Below are positions 8,032-17,641 of a DNA stretch of 64,000 nucleotides, piece after piece. How positions within the stretch are numbered: the stretch's first letter is position 1; every line of letters begins with the position of its first letter. Source of the stretch: JAVJST01 sp040219295. Its GTDB lineage: Bacteria > Pseudomonadota > Alphaproteobacteria > Rhodospirillales > Casp-alpha2. The stretch spans positions 124,001 through 188,000 of the forward strand of contig JAVJST010000005.1 in NCBI GenBank assembly GCA_040219295.1, read 5' to 3'. Position numbers and translations under genes: made by a program. The notes under the pieces are model-generated. The model had not been told where the DNA came from and searched no databases. It saw nothing but the letters and a program-made list of their open reading frames with translations.

Positions 8032-9909
8032 ATGGCTCCTGCCGATACCCGTGCGTCCGAAGACGCAACCCCCGTCATTACCGAAGATTTCGCCGCCCTG
8101 CTGGACGAGACGTTCAGCGAAGACGGCGTCGAGGGACAGGTTCTCAAGGGAACCGTCGTCTCCGTCGACGGCGACGCCGCGACGATCGATGTCGGCCTCA
8201 AGTCCGAAGGCCGCGTCCCGCTCAAGGAGTTTGCTTCTCCCGGTCAGACCGCCGATCTCAAGCCCGGCGACAAGGTCGACGTGTTCGTCGAGCGTTTCGA
8301 AGACCGCGAGGGCATGATCCGTCTCAGCCGCGAACGCGCGCGCCGTGAGGAAGCCTGGCTCGACCTCGAGAAGTCCTTCAAGAAGGGCGAGAAGGTCACC
8401 GGCACGATCTTCGGCCGCGTCAAGGGCGGCTTCATCGTCGATCTCTCCGGCGCCGTGGCGTTCCTGCCGGGCAGCCAGGTCGACATCCGTCCGGTTCGCG
8501 ACATCGGCCCGCTGATGGGCGCGCCGCAACCGTTCCAGATCCTCAAGATGGACGCCCAGCGCAACAACATCGTGGTATCGCGCCGCGCCGTCCTCGAAGA
8601 GACCCGCTCGGCCGAGCGGTCGGAGCTGATCTCGAATCTGTCCGAAGGCCAGGTGCTCGAGGGCGTCGTCAAGAACATCACCGACTACGGTGCATTCGTC
8701 GACCTCGGCGGCATCGACGGCCTGCTGCACGTCACCGACATCGCGTGGAAGCGTATCAACCACCCGTCGGAAGCGCTGCAGATCGGCGAGACCGTCAATG
8801 TCCAGGTCATTCGCTTCAACGCCGAGACCCAGCGTATCTCGCTCGGCATGAAGCAGCTCGCGGCCGACCCGTGGGAAGGCGTTGCCGCCAAGTATCCGGT
8901 CGGCGCCAAGTATACCGGCCGCGTCACCAATATCACCGACTACGGTGCGTTCGTCGAGCTTGAGCCGGGCGTCGAAGGCCTGGTCCACGTCTCCGAGATG
9001 AGCTGGACCAAGAAGAACGTGCATCCGGGCAAGATCGTCTCGACCAGCCAGGAAGTCGAGGTCATGGTGCTCGACGTCGACAGCGACAAGCGCCGCATCT
9101 CGCTCGGCCTCAAGCAGTGCATGGAGAACCCGTGGGACGACTTCCTCGCGAGCTATCCGGCCGGCACCGAGGTCGAGGGCGAGGTCAAGAACATCACCGA
9201 GTTCGGTCTGTTCATCGGCCTGGCCGGCGACATCGACGGCATGGTCCATCTCTCCGACATTTCCTGGGATACCCCGGGCGAGCAGGCCATCACCGAGTTC
9301 AACAAGGGCGACATGGTGAAGGCCAAGGTGCTCGACGTCGATGTCGAGAAGGAACGCGTCAGCCTCGGTATCAAGCAGCTGACCGACGACACCGTCGGCG
9401 AGGCCCTGGCTGACGTCAAGAAGGGCTCGGTCGTGACCTGCACGGTCACCAAGGTGACCGACGGCGGCATCGAGGTCTCGGTCAAAGACGACATCCCGGG
9501 CTTCATCCGCAAGTCCGATCTGTCGCGCGACCGCTCGGAACAGCGCCCCGACCGTTTCGCCGCCGGCGAGAAGGTCGACGCCAAGGTGACCCAGGTCGAC
9601 GCCAAGAACCGCAAGCTGACGCTTTCGATCAAGGCCCGCGAGGTCGAGGAAGAGAAGCAGGCGATGGCCGATTACGGCTCGTCGGACTCCGGCGCCAGCC
9701 TCGGCGACATCCTCGGCGCAGCGCTGAAGCAGAAGCAGGCCGAAACCGGCACTGACGAAGCGCCGGCCGAAGAGGAAGCCAAGCCGAAAGCCAAGGCCAA
9801 GGCGAAAACCAAGAAGGCCAAGGCCGAGGAAGCCGAGGCCGAAGAAGCCGAGGCACCGGCGGAAGCCGACGCCGAAGCCGAAGCCGAAGCGGAAGACGCC
9901 AAGGAATAA
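8032..9909 (+). CDS. rpsA: 30S ribosomal protein S1
   Basis: A protein of 625 residues built from six S1 (OB-fold) repeats. Repeats 3-5 are recognisable by KNITDYGAFVDLGGIDGLLH, TNITDYGAFVELEPGVEGL and KNITEFGLFIGLAGDIDGM. S1 binds mRNA and lets the 30S subunit initiate on structured or weak-SD messages. I choose the ATG at 8032 because AAAGGAA lies just before it; an in-frame ATG at 8005 has no site. The last 70 residues are an unusual low-complexity Lys/Ala then Glu/Ala tail. The 110-base leader between cmk and rpsA may carry autoregulation, but I see no clear structure. Confidence 0.97.
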   Translation: MAPADTRASEDATPVITEDFAALLDETFSEDGVEGQVLKGTVVSVDGDAATIDVGLKSEGRVPLKEFASPGQTADLKPGDKVDVFVERFEDREGMIRLSRERARREEAWLDLEKSFKKGEKVTGTIFGRVKGGFIVDLSGAVAFLPGSQVDIRPVRDIGPLMGAPQPFQILKMDAQRNNIVVSRRAVLEETRSAERSELISNLSEGQVLEGVVKNITDYGAFVDLGGIDGLLHVTDIAWKRINHPSEALQIGETVNVQVIRFNAETQRISLGMKQLAADPWEGVAAKYPVGAKYTGRVTNITDYGAFVELEPGVEGLVHVSEMSWTKKNVHPGKIVSTSQEVEVMVLDVDSDKRRISLGLKQCMENPWDDFLASYPAGTEVEGEVKNITEFGLFIGLAGDIDGMVHLSDISWDTPGEQAITEFNKGDMVKAKVLDVDVEKERVSLGIKQLTDDTVGEALADVKKGSVVTCTVTKVTDGGIEVSVKDDIPGFIRKSDLSRDRSEQRPDRFAAGEKVDAKVTQVDAKNRKLTLSIKAREVEEEKQAMADYGSSDSGASLGDILGAALKQKQAETGTDEAPAEEEAKPKAKAKAKTKKAKAEEAEAEEAEAPAEADAEAEAEAEDAKE

Positions 9910-9917
9910 GGTGAAAA

Positions 9918-9950
9918 CGGGCGGCGGCCGCAAGGTCTGCCGCCCGATTT
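9918..9950 (+). terminator. Possible terminator after rpsA
   Basis: CGGGCGGC (9918-9925) and GCCGCCCG (9939-9946) form an 8-bp GC stem with a 13-base loop, followed by ATTTCCC. The T-run is short, so termination may be partial. It lies between rpsA and sppA. Confidence 0.45.
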
Positions 9951-9972
9951 CCCTCTGCCGCTGTAGGGTGTC

Positions 9973-10893
9973 ATGAGCTCAGAAACTGACCGACTGTTGG
10001 ACCGCCGACGGCTGAAACGCCGGCTCACGGTGTGGCGGGTGCTCGCCGTGCTGGCGGTCGCCGTTGCCGGGATCGCGTTCTACGGCCGCTTTGACGGGGT
10101 CGTTAAGACCGGCCCCTACGTCGCCACTGTCGCCATCGACGGGCTGATCCTGCGCGACGACGAACGCAGCGAGGCGATCCGCGCGGTCGCCGACGATGAA
10201 GACGCCGTGGCCCTGATCGTCGAGATCGACAGCCCCGGCGGCGGTTTCGTCGCCAGCGAGGGACTGTTCCAGGACATCCGCCGCGTCAACGACGCCGGTA
10301 AGCCGGTGGTCGCCATCATCGGCAACACCGGTGCGTCCGGTGGCTACATGGCGGCGCTCGGCGCCGAGCGGATCTACGCCAGCGCCGGTTCGGTGACCGG
10401 CTCTATCGGTGTGATCATGGAGACCGCCAACATCATCGGCCTGCTGGAATCCATCGGTATCAAGCCGGAAGTGGTCAAAAGCGGCCCGCTGAAGGCGCAG
10501 CCGAACCCGGTCGAACCGTTCACGCCCGAGGCGCGGGAGAACATCCAGGGTGTCATCGACGATCTGCATCAGGCGTTCGTCGATATCCTGGCGCAACGGC
10601 GCGACCTGTCCAAGTCCGAGGCGCTGGATCTCGCCGACGGGCGGATCTTCACCGGCCGCCAGGCGCATGCCGCCGGCCTGGTCGACGGCATCGGCGGGAT
10701 GGAGGAGGCGCGCGCCTGGCTCGACGCCAGTCGCGAGATCGACAAGGGATTGCGCACGCGCGACGTGACGCCTGTCGACGAGGTCGACAGACTGCGCGAC
10801 ATTATGGGGGGCGCGCTCGGAAAAGCACTGTTTTCAGAAAGACTTACACTTGACGGGGTGCTTGCACTCTGGCACCCTCAACTCGAATTTTAG
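9973..10893 (+). CDS. sppA: Signal peptide peptidase SppA (S49 family)
   Basis: A membrane-anchored serine protease that degrades cleaved signal peptides. One transmembrane helix (about 20-37) follows a basic N-terminus. The nucleophile Ser122 sits in GNTGASGGYMAALG. Lys174 (VVKSGPLKAQPNP), 52 residues later, matches the Ser/Lys dyad spacing of short SppA enzymes. At 306 residues it is the short, single-domain form. It follows rpsA and precedes ihfB, a common alphaproteobacterial order. Confidence 0.93.
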   Translation: MSSETDRLLDRRRLKRRLTVWRVLAVLAVAVAGIAFYGRFDGVVKTGPYVATVAIDGLILRDDERSEAIRAVADDEDAVALIVEIDSPGGGFVASEGLFQDIRRVNDAGKPVVAIIGNTGASGGYMAALGAERIYASAGSVTGSIGVIMETANIIGLLESIGIKPEVVKSGPLKAQPNPVEPFTPEARENIQGVIDDLHQAFVDILAQRRDLSKSEALDLADGRIFTGRQAHAAGLVDGIGGMEEARAWLDASREIDKGLRTRDVTPVDEVDRLRDIMGGALGKALFSERLTLDGVLALWHPQLEF

Positions 10894-10969
10894 GGGACTG
10901 TTGAGCAGCGATAGACTTGCCGCAGCCGGTTTCCGACGAGGGTGGCGTCGGTCAGGGGGGAACCCATAA

Positions 10970-11251
10970 ATGACAAAATCCGAACTGATAGCCAAGCTGG
11001 CGACTGCAAATCCGCATCTGTTCCAACGTGACATCGAACGGATCGTGTCGACGATTTTCGATGAGATCACCGAGGCGCTGGCTAACGGCGACCGGGTCGA
11101 ACTCCGCGGTTTCGGTGCCTTTTCGGTCAAACAGCGCGGTGCGCGCGTCGGCCGCAATCCGCGGACCGGCGAGGCCGTCCAGGTTTCAGAGAAGTTCATT
11201 CCCTACTTCAAGACCGGCAAGCAACTGCGCGAGAAGCTCAACCAGGGCTGA
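10970..11251 (+). CDS. ihfB: Integration host factor subunit beta
   Basis: A 93-residue HU/IHF-fold DNA-bending protein. The signature DRVELRGFGAFSVKQR and the beta-arm GARVGRNPRTGE are clear. It starts MTKSELIAKLA as IHF-beta does, distinguishing it from HU and IHF-alpha. A strong GGGGGGAAC ribosome site precedes the ATG. It acts as a heterodimer with IHF-alpha, which is not in this window. Confidence 0.94.
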   Translation: MTKSELIAKLATANPHLFQRDIERIVSTIFDEITEALANGDRVELRGFGAFSVKQRGARVGRNPRTGEAVQVSEKFIPYFKTGKQLREKLNQG

Positions 11252-11332
11252 CTTCGTCGGTCGCGCGCCCCATATGAGGATTCCCACGTGCCGGCTCGGT
11301 TCCCGTTCCGGCCAGGACAGCGGACGGACGAC

Positions 11333-11734
11333 GTGAAACTTCTGACCTGGATCATTCTGCTCCCGTTGGCGGCCCTGATCATCGTTTTCGCCGTGGTCAA
11401 CCGCGAGTTGACGACCATTAATCTGTGGCCGCTGCCGTTCGTCATCGATCTGCCGCTGTTTAGCGTGATTTTCGGCGGTGCGCTGGTTGGTATCGTGTGG
11501 GGCGGCATCGCCGCGTGGTCCGCGGCCGGACCGACCCGGCAGAAGGCCCGCGAGCGCGCCCGCGAGGTCCACGACCTGAGTGACGAGAACCGCCGCCTGA
11601 AGGGCCGTGTCGAGGAACTCGAGAAGGACGTCCGTGAGCGCAATCGTGCGGTTGCCAAGGCGGTGACCGGCGGCGACGAGGCCGCTTCCGGGCAAGCCGC
11701 ACTGCCGGGTGCCAAAGGCTCCGACGCGGCTTAA
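11333..11734 (+). CDS. LapA-domain (DUF1049) inner-membrane protein
   Basis: A protein of 133 residues if started at the GTG at 11333, where the family's hydrophobic N-terminus begins (VKLLTWIILLPLAAL). An upstream GTG at 11288 would add 15 unlikely residues. Two membrane helices (about 1-22 and 40-65) are followed by a coiled coil with the heptad-rich LSDENRRLKGRVEELEKDV. In enterics the related LapA works with LapB in lipopolysaccharide control; a LapB partner is not visible here. Position after ihfB is conserved. Confidence 0.85.
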   Translation: MKLLTWIILLPLAALIIVFAVVNRELTTINLWPLPFVIDLPLFSVIFGGALVGIVWGGIAAWSAAGPTRQKARERAREVHDLSDENRRLKGRVEELEKDVRERNRAVAKAVTGGDEAASGQAALPGAKGSDAA

Positions 11735-11854
11735 GTCTGGCGGCGTGCCGTTTCCGCGCCGTGGGACTGGCGACGCGGGCCGACTACTCCTATAAATGAC
11801 GAAACGAGTCGGTACCGCACCCGCGGCGCCGGCTGAACCGAGCGGACGCGCGCC

Positions 11855-12559
11855 TTGAAACCGACGGAACGCATCTTTGTCGCCATCGATACCCCCGACC
11901 TCGGCCGGGCCGTGTCGCTCGCCCAGTCGCTTCGGGGCCTGGTCGGCGGCGTCAAGCTGGGCAAGGAGTTCTTCACCGCCAACGGCCCGCAGGGCGTGCA
12001 CGAGATCAGCGCCGCCGGCATGCCGGTGTTCCTCGACCTCAAGTTCCACGATATTCCGAACACCGTGGCCGGCGCGGTGCGTTCCTCGCTGGCGCTGAAA
12101 CCGGTGATCGTCAACGTGCACGCCGCCGGCGGCCGGGCCATGCTCGAGGCCGCGCGCGACGCCGCCGCCGAGGCCGGCGCCGACCGGCCGCTGGTGATTG
12201 CTGTGACGGTGCTGACCTCTCTGGACCGGGCCGATCTCGACGCCACGGGCATTCACGACAGCGTCGTCGAGCAGGTTACGCGGCTCGCGGTCCTGGCCCG
12301 CGACAGCGGGCTCGACGGCGTCGTCTGCTCGGCGCACGAGATCATGCGGCTGCGCGGCGCCTGCGGCCGGGACTTCAAGATCATCACGCCGGGCATCCGG
12401 CCCGAATGGGCGGCGAGCGGCGACCAGAAGCGAATCGTGACGCCGGCGGAAGCCATCAATCTCGGCGCCGACTACCTGGTCATCGGGCGGCCGATCACCG
12501 GTGCTGACGATCCCGCCGATGCCGCCCGGCGCATCGCCGACGAACTGTCCGGCCTCTGA
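11855..12559 (+). CDS. pyrF: Orotidine 5'-phosphate decarboxylase
   Basis: Converts OMP to UMP in the last step of pyrimidine synthesis. The catalytic lattice is visible in FLDLKFHDIPNTV (Asp-Lys-Asp of the DxKxxD signature). The phosphate-binding end is ITPGIRPEW plus YLVIGRPIT. The length (234) is normal. The only usable start seems to be TTG at 11855 with a poor ribosome site, which may mean modest expression. Confidence 0.95.
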   Translation: MKPTERIFVAIDTPDLGRAVSLAQSLRGLVGGVKLGKEFFTANGPQGVHEISAAGMPVFLDLKFHDIPNTVAGAVRSSLALKPVIVNVHAAGGRAMLEAARDAAAEAGADRPLVIAVTVLTSLDRADLDATGIHDSVVEQVTRLAVLARDSGLDGVVCSAHEIMRLRGACGRDFKIITPGIRPEWAASGDQKRIVTPAEAINLGADYLVIGRPITGADDPADAARRIADELSGL

Positions 12560-12591
12560 CCTCCCTGACCTCCCTGACCCTCGGCTGAACC

Positions 12592-13263
12592 ATGACAATT
12601 CTCGTCAAGATTTGCGGCCTCAACAGCGCCGACACCGTCGACACCGCCGTCAAGGCCGGCACGGATATGGTCGGTTTCAACTTTTTCCCGAAGTCGCCGC
12701 GCTATGTCGACCCGGATACCGCGGGCGGGCTTGCCGGACGGGTGCCCGATCGCGTTATCAAGGTCGGCCTGTTCGTCGAGCCGACGGACGACGAGCTGGC
12801 GGCGATGCTGACCCGGGTGCCGCTCGACATGATCCAGTTGCATGGCCAGGAAGATCCGGCGCGCGTGGCGCATGTCCGCGATCGTTTCGCCAAGCCGGTG
12901 ATGAAGGTGATCGGGGTGTCGGATGCGGCCGACCTTTCCCGGGCCGCCGGCTACAAGGGCGCGGCCGACCGCCTGCTGCTCGACGCCAAGCCGCCCAAGG
13001 GGGCGGACCGGCCAGGCGGCAACGCCGTTTCGTTCGACTGGACGATGCTTTCGGGCTGGACGGCACCGATGCCGTGGATGCTGGCGGGCGGTCTGAACCC
13101 CGGAAACGTCGCCGAGGCGGTGTCGATTTCGCATGCCCCGGGCGTCGACGTGGCGTCCGGCGTCGAATCCGCGCCCGGCGTCAAGGACAATGCCGCCATC
13201 AAGGCGTTCATTGACGCCGCCCGGGTCGCGGCGCCGGTGAAGGAGCCGGGTCTGTTCCTCTAG
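12592..13263 (+). CDS. trpF: Phosphoribosylanthranilate isomerase
   Basis: Isomerises PRA to CdRP in tryptophan synthesis. The N-terminal KICGLNSADTVD contains the catalytic Cys and later segments MIQLHGQED, LLDAKPPKG and LAGGLNPGNV match the (beta/alpha)8 family. The length is 223. It lies 30 bases after pyrF. In many relatives trpB follows directly; here four minus-strand genes intervene. Confidence 0.95.
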   Translation: MTILVKICGLNSADTVDTAVKAGTDMVGFNFFPKSPRYVDPDTAGGLAGRVPDRVIKVGLFVEPTDDELAAMLTRVPLDMIQLHGQEDPARVAHVRDRFAKPVMKVIGVSDAADLSRAAGYKGAADRLLLDAKPPKGADRPGGNAVSFDWTMLSGWTAPMPWMLAGGLNPGNVAEAVSISHAPGVDVASGVESAPGVKDNAAIKAFIDAARVAAPVKEPGLFL

Positions 13264-14342
13264 GCCGCGAACCGTACACAGGCGATCGGCGGCAGGCGGG
13301 CGTTGATGCCCGACCACGTATCGCCGCCGTCCCCGGACGTCCACAAGCCGCCACTGGTTGAGCCGAAGGCCAGGCCGTCTCCGGTCTCGTCGATGGCCAT
13401 TGCGTGCCGGTAGACCAGATCGTAGACATGGCGCTGCGGCAGGCCGTCACGCAGGACCTCGAAGGTCTTGCCGCCGTCGCGGGTGCGCGAAACGACCAGC
13501 GCGGCATCGACGGGGTAACGCTTTTCGTCCTTGATGGCCGGCACGAACCAGGCGGTGTCCGGGTCGCGGGGGTGGGCGACGACGGCGAAGCCGAACCTGG
13601 ACGGCGTGGCGGCTGTCAGTTCGGTCCAGTTCTCGCCCTGATCCTCCGACCGGTAGACGCCGCTGTGATGCTGGCACCACATGACCGACGGCTTAGCCGA
13701 ACAGTGTGCCAACTGGTGAATATCCTGGGCGATTGGGTCGCCCTGCTGATCCGGCGGCATGTACTCGTTGAGAAAGCCCCGTCCGGCCTGACGCCAGGAC
13801 GCGCCGCCGTCGTGGCTCGCCCAGACCCCGCCGCACGAGATGCCGACGCGGATTTCATCCGGGTCGGCGCTGTCGACGTGGACCGAGCTGATACCGGGCA
13901 TTTCGCCGCCGGCGACACCGAACCACCGGCGCCGCTCCGGCATGGTCCAGAACGCATCGACCAGCGACCACGTGTCGCCGCAGTCGTCGGAGCGGAACAA
14001 ACCGCCAGGCATGGTGCCGGCCCAGATTCGGCCGTCGATGCCGCCGGACGTAAGGTTCCATATCTTGCCGACCGTCCAGGGGTGCGGGTCGTCGCCCGCG
14101 TCTGCGGGCCTTTGCGGGAACGCCGGCATGCCGATTTCCCGCCATTCGCCGTTGCCGTCGCGGCGCCAAAGCTTGGCGCCGAAGTGCCCGAGATCGAGCG
14201 CGGCAATGACCGTGTCGCCGAGCGCGTAGATCGCGGATACCGGGTCGCCCATGAAGTGGCTGTCGGCGATATCCCATCCGGCGGCAGTCCGGGCCAGTTC
14301 GAACAGGCCCTTGCGTGAGCCTACATAAAGACGTTCGCTCAT
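13260..14342 (-). CDS. BNR/Asp-box repeat beta-propeller protein (sialidase-like fold)
   Basis: A protein of 360 residues with at least five Asp-box turns: SDDCGDTW, SHDGGASW, SEDQGENW, TRDGGKTF and SGDGGDTW. These mark a six- or seven-bladed propeller. No signal peptide is present, so it appears cytoplasmic, unlike true sialidases. The family is annotated as exo-alpha-sialidase or YCF48-like, but catalytic residues were not identified. The MoaD-like gene lies 9 bases upstream on the same strand, a recurrent pairing. Its stop overlaps the trpF stop region by four bases. The function is unknown. Confidence 0.8.
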   Translation of the reverse strand: MSERLYVGSRKGLFELARTAAGWDIADSHFMGDPVSAIYALGDTVIAALDLGHFGAKLWRRDGNGEWREIGMPAFPQRPADAGDDPHPWTVGKIWNLTSGGIDGRIWAGTMPGGLFRSDDCGDTWSLVDAFWTMPERRRWFGVAGGEMPGISSVHVDSADPDEIRVGISCGGVWASHDGGASWRQAGRGFLNEYMPPDQQGDPIAQDIHQLAHCSAKPSVMWCQHHSGVYRSEDQGENWTELTAATPSRFGFAVVAHPRDPDTAWFVPAIKDEKRYPVDAALVVSRTRDGGKTFEVLRDGLPQRHVYDLVYRHAMAIDETGDGLAFGSTSGGLWTSGDGGDTWSGINARLPPIACVRFAA

Positions 14343-14351
14343 TGATCTTAT

Positions 14352-14621
14352 CTATCCTCCCGATAGAGCTTGAAAGACGTAGATTTCGTCGTCGGGATTG
14401 ACCGGGTCGGACAATGTCCGCCGATCGGATGCCGGCGCGCCGGCGACGAAGATCTGAACATGCGGACGAACGGCCCCCTGATCGTCGAGGATGTACCCGC
14501 GCAACACCGGATTATCCGCGAATATCGCGCCCAGAACGTCGCCCAGGGTATCCCCCGCGGCCTCCGCCGGAGGAGCACTGATGAACCGTTCAAGCTGACT
14601 GGTGAATCGGACCGTCGGCAT
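14352..14621 (-). CDS. MoaD/ThiS-family ubiquitin-like sulfur carrier
   Basis: An 89-residue protein with the beta-grasp pattern and a C-terminal Gly-Gly (FQALSGG). This is the residue pair that is adenylated and thiocarboxylated in MoaD and ThiS. No moaE, thiG or E1-like gene is adjacent, so its sulfur acceptor is unknown. It is transcribed towards the BNR-repeat gene and likely co-expressed with it. Confidence 0.85.
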   Translation of the reverse strand: MPTVRFTSQLERFISAPPAEAAGDTLGDVLGAIFADNPVLRGYILDDQGAVRPHVQIFVAGAPASDRRTLSDPVNPDDEIYVFQALSGG

Positions 14622-14630
14622 CGAAGTTGG

Positions 14631-15098
14631 TCAATCGGTCGCGAGACGGTCATCCAGGCGATCGAGGCTGGCAGTCCAGCCCTCGAGGTGGTCGCTGCAC
14701 TCGTCGACGTCGTCGAACACGGCCTGGTGAAGCGTCATCTCGGTCTTGTCGTCCCGATCGGCGAGATCGATCGTGACCACCGTGTCGCTGCCCTTGGTGC
14801 CGTCGTCGCGTTTCCACGTCCACGTCAGCGCCAGGTGCTCCGGTTCGCGAACGTCGGTGAAAACGCCGTAGATCAGATGGACAGCGCCGTCGGTCAGAAC
14901 CATTTCGGCGGAGAACGCGCCGTTCGGTCGCGCATCCATGCGGACCTCGATCGACTGGCAATCGACGCATCCCCACCAGCGAGCGACATGTTCGGGCTGG
15001 GTCCACATCCTGAACAACAGGGCGCGCGGCGCATTGAATGTCCGGGTGATCGTCAGTTCGCGGTCGGCGGCGGGCGTCGGGCTAGCTGCGAGGGCCAT
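14631..15098 (-). CDS. SRPBCC/AHSA1-family protein
   Basis: A protein of 155 residues started at 15098, where AGGAAG precedes the ATG. An in-frame ATG at 15125 lies further inside the ArsR gene. The FNAPRALLFRMWTQPEHVARWW segment is the opening helix-strand of the START-like Aha1 C-terminal domain. These proteins bind hydrophobic ligands and are very often encoded just after an ArsR regulator, exactly as here (17-base overlap). Confidence 0.9.
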   Translation of the reverse strand: MALAASPTPAADRELTITRTFNAPRALLFRMWTQPEHVARWWGCVDCQSIEVRMDARPNGAFSAEMVLTDGAVHLIYGVFTDVREPEHLALTWTWKRDDGTKGSDTVVTIDLADRDDKTEMTLHQAVFDDVDECSDHLEGWTASLDRLDDRLATD

Positions 15099-15429
15099 CG
15101 TCACTTCCTTTCTGAATCTCATCAAGATAATCGTCGAGGCGGTCGAAGCTCCGGTTCCAGAACTGCCGGTAGGCCTCGATCCAGCCCGCCGCTTCGCGGA
15201 GAGGTTCCGCCTCCAGCCGGCACGGGCGCCATTGTGCGTTGCGTCCCCGCGAGATCAGCCCGGCCCGCTCGAGTACCTTGAGGTGTCTGGAGATCGCCGG
15301 AAGGCTGATGTTGAAGGGCTCGGCAAGCTCGTTCACCGAGGCTTCCCCCGCCGCCAGCCGGGCGAGGATCGCGCGGCGGGTCGGGTCGGCGAGTGCGGCG
15401 AACGTCTGGTTGAGTTGATCGTCGGGCAT
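15082..15429 (-). CDS. ArsR-family winged-helix repressor
   Basis: A protein of 115 residues. It contains LADPTRRAILARLAAGEASV, then the recognition helix region ISLPAISRHLKVLERAGLIS. The metal-binding Cys pair of classic ArsR/SmtB is absent, so this is the AHSA1-linked subgroup rather than a metal sensor. It is expected to repress its own operon with the downstream AHSA1 gene through the palindromes immediately upstream. Confidence 0.92.
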   Translation of the reverse strand: MPDDQLNQTFAALADPTRRAILARLAAGEASVNELAEPFNISLPAISRHLKVLERAGLISRGRNAQWRPCRLEAEPLREAAGWIEAYRQFWNRSFDRLDDYLDEIQKGSDDGPRS

Positions 15430-15436
15430 CTAGTTA

Positions 15437-15457
15437 TTAACTGATATGTTAATTAAC
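15437..15457. promoter_or_regulatory. Palindromic operator candidate between arsR-like gene and trpB
   Basis: TTAAC (15437-15441) and GTTAA (15448-15452) form a dyad, and the overlapping GTTAATTAAC (15448-15457) is a perfect palindrome. The AT-rich block lies eight bases upstream of the ArsR start. This position fits an autoregulatory operator; the same divergent spacer leads to trpB, so trpB could be affected. Confidence 0.55.
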
Positions 15458-15570
15458 AAAGTGATGTAATAAAGGAGGTTGCCTTGTCCGTCAAGAGTTC
15501 ACATTTCATGCTGTAATCCCGCGGCAATCTGCGATATCACCGGGGCCGCAATTCTCAGCGGAACGTAGTC

Positions 15571-16782
<1,212 letters not shown>

Positions 16783-16789
16783 GGCTGTC

Positions 16790-17626
16790 ATGACGAAGGA
16801 AACGCGTATCGACCGGCGCTTCGCTGCGCTGAAATCCGAAGGCCGCAGCGGGCTGGTCGTCTTCGTCACCGGCGGCGATCCGGACATCGAAACATCCCGC
16901 GAGATCCTCCTGGGCCTGCCCGGCGCCGGTGCCGACTTGATCGAGATCGGCATGCCTTTCTCCGATCCCATGGCCGATGGTCCCGCCATCCAGGTGTCGT
17001 CGCAGCGCGCCCTGGCGCGCGGTCACACCATGGCACAGACGCTCGATCTCGTTCGCGCGCTTCGCGAGAAGGATGCCGACACGCCGGTCGTCCTGATGGG
17101 TTACTACAACCCGATCTACATCTACGGCGGCGACAGGTTCATAAAGGATGCCCTCGATGCCGGGGTCGACGGCCTGATCATGGTCGACCTGCCGCCGGAA
17201 GAGCAGGAGGAGTTTTCGCTGCCGGCCATCGACGCGGGGCTGAACATGATCTACCTCGCCGCGCCGACGACCACGGACGCCCGGCTTCCCGCCGTGGTTG
17301 GTCATGCCTCCGGTTTCCTTTACTTCGTCTCGATCACCGGGATCACCGGCACGCGCGAGGTCGACGCCGACGCGGTACGCGGTCACGTCGAGCGTATCCG
17401 CAAGTCGACGGACCTGCCGATCGCCGTCGGTTTCGGAATCAAGAACGCCGAGCAGGCCAAGGCCATCGCCGGGATTGCCGATGCCGCCGTCGTCGGCTCG
17501 GCCGTGGTCAACGTCATCGCCGAGAATCTCGACGAAAACGGCCGCCCGTTGGCCGGACTGGCGGAAAAGGTGCTAGGCTTCGTCGGTGAACTGGCGGCGG
17601 GCGTACGCGCCGCCAAGAAAGATTAA
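16790..17626 (+). CDS. trpA: Tryptophan synthase alpha subunit
   Basis: Cleaves indole-3-glycerol phosphate to indole. LIEIGMPFSDPMADGPAIQ contains the catalytic Glu, and later YYNPIYIYG, GLIMVDLPPEE and ITGTREV fit the family. I start it at the ATG 16790; an in-frame TTG at 16772 lies inside trpB. The length is 278. Confidence 0.97.
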   Translation: MTKETRIDRRFAALKSEGRSGLVVFVTGGDPDIETSREILLGLPGAGADLIEIGMPFSDPMADGPAIQVSSQRALARGHTMAQTLDLVRALREKDADTPVVLMGYYNPIYIYGGDRFIKDALDAGVDGLIMVDLPPEEQEEFSLPAIDAGLNMIYLAAPTTTDARLPAVVGHASGFLYFVSITGITGTREVDADAVRGHVERIRKSTDLPIAVGFGIKNAEQAKAIAGIADAAVVGSAVVNVIAENLDENGRPLAGLAEKVLGFVGELAAGVRAAKKD

Positions 17627-17641
17627 CAGGCAGGACGGCCG

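Noticed and set aside
7108..9933. 941-codon open frame on the minus strand across cmk and rpsA
   Set aside because: It mirrors the S1 repeats on the other strand; the coding evidence for rpsA is overwhelming.
15437..15452. CtrA box (TTAA-N7-TTAA) upstream of the ArsR gene
   Set aside because: The spacing between the TTAA repeats is 8 bases, not 7, and the sequence is better explained as an ArsR-type dyad.
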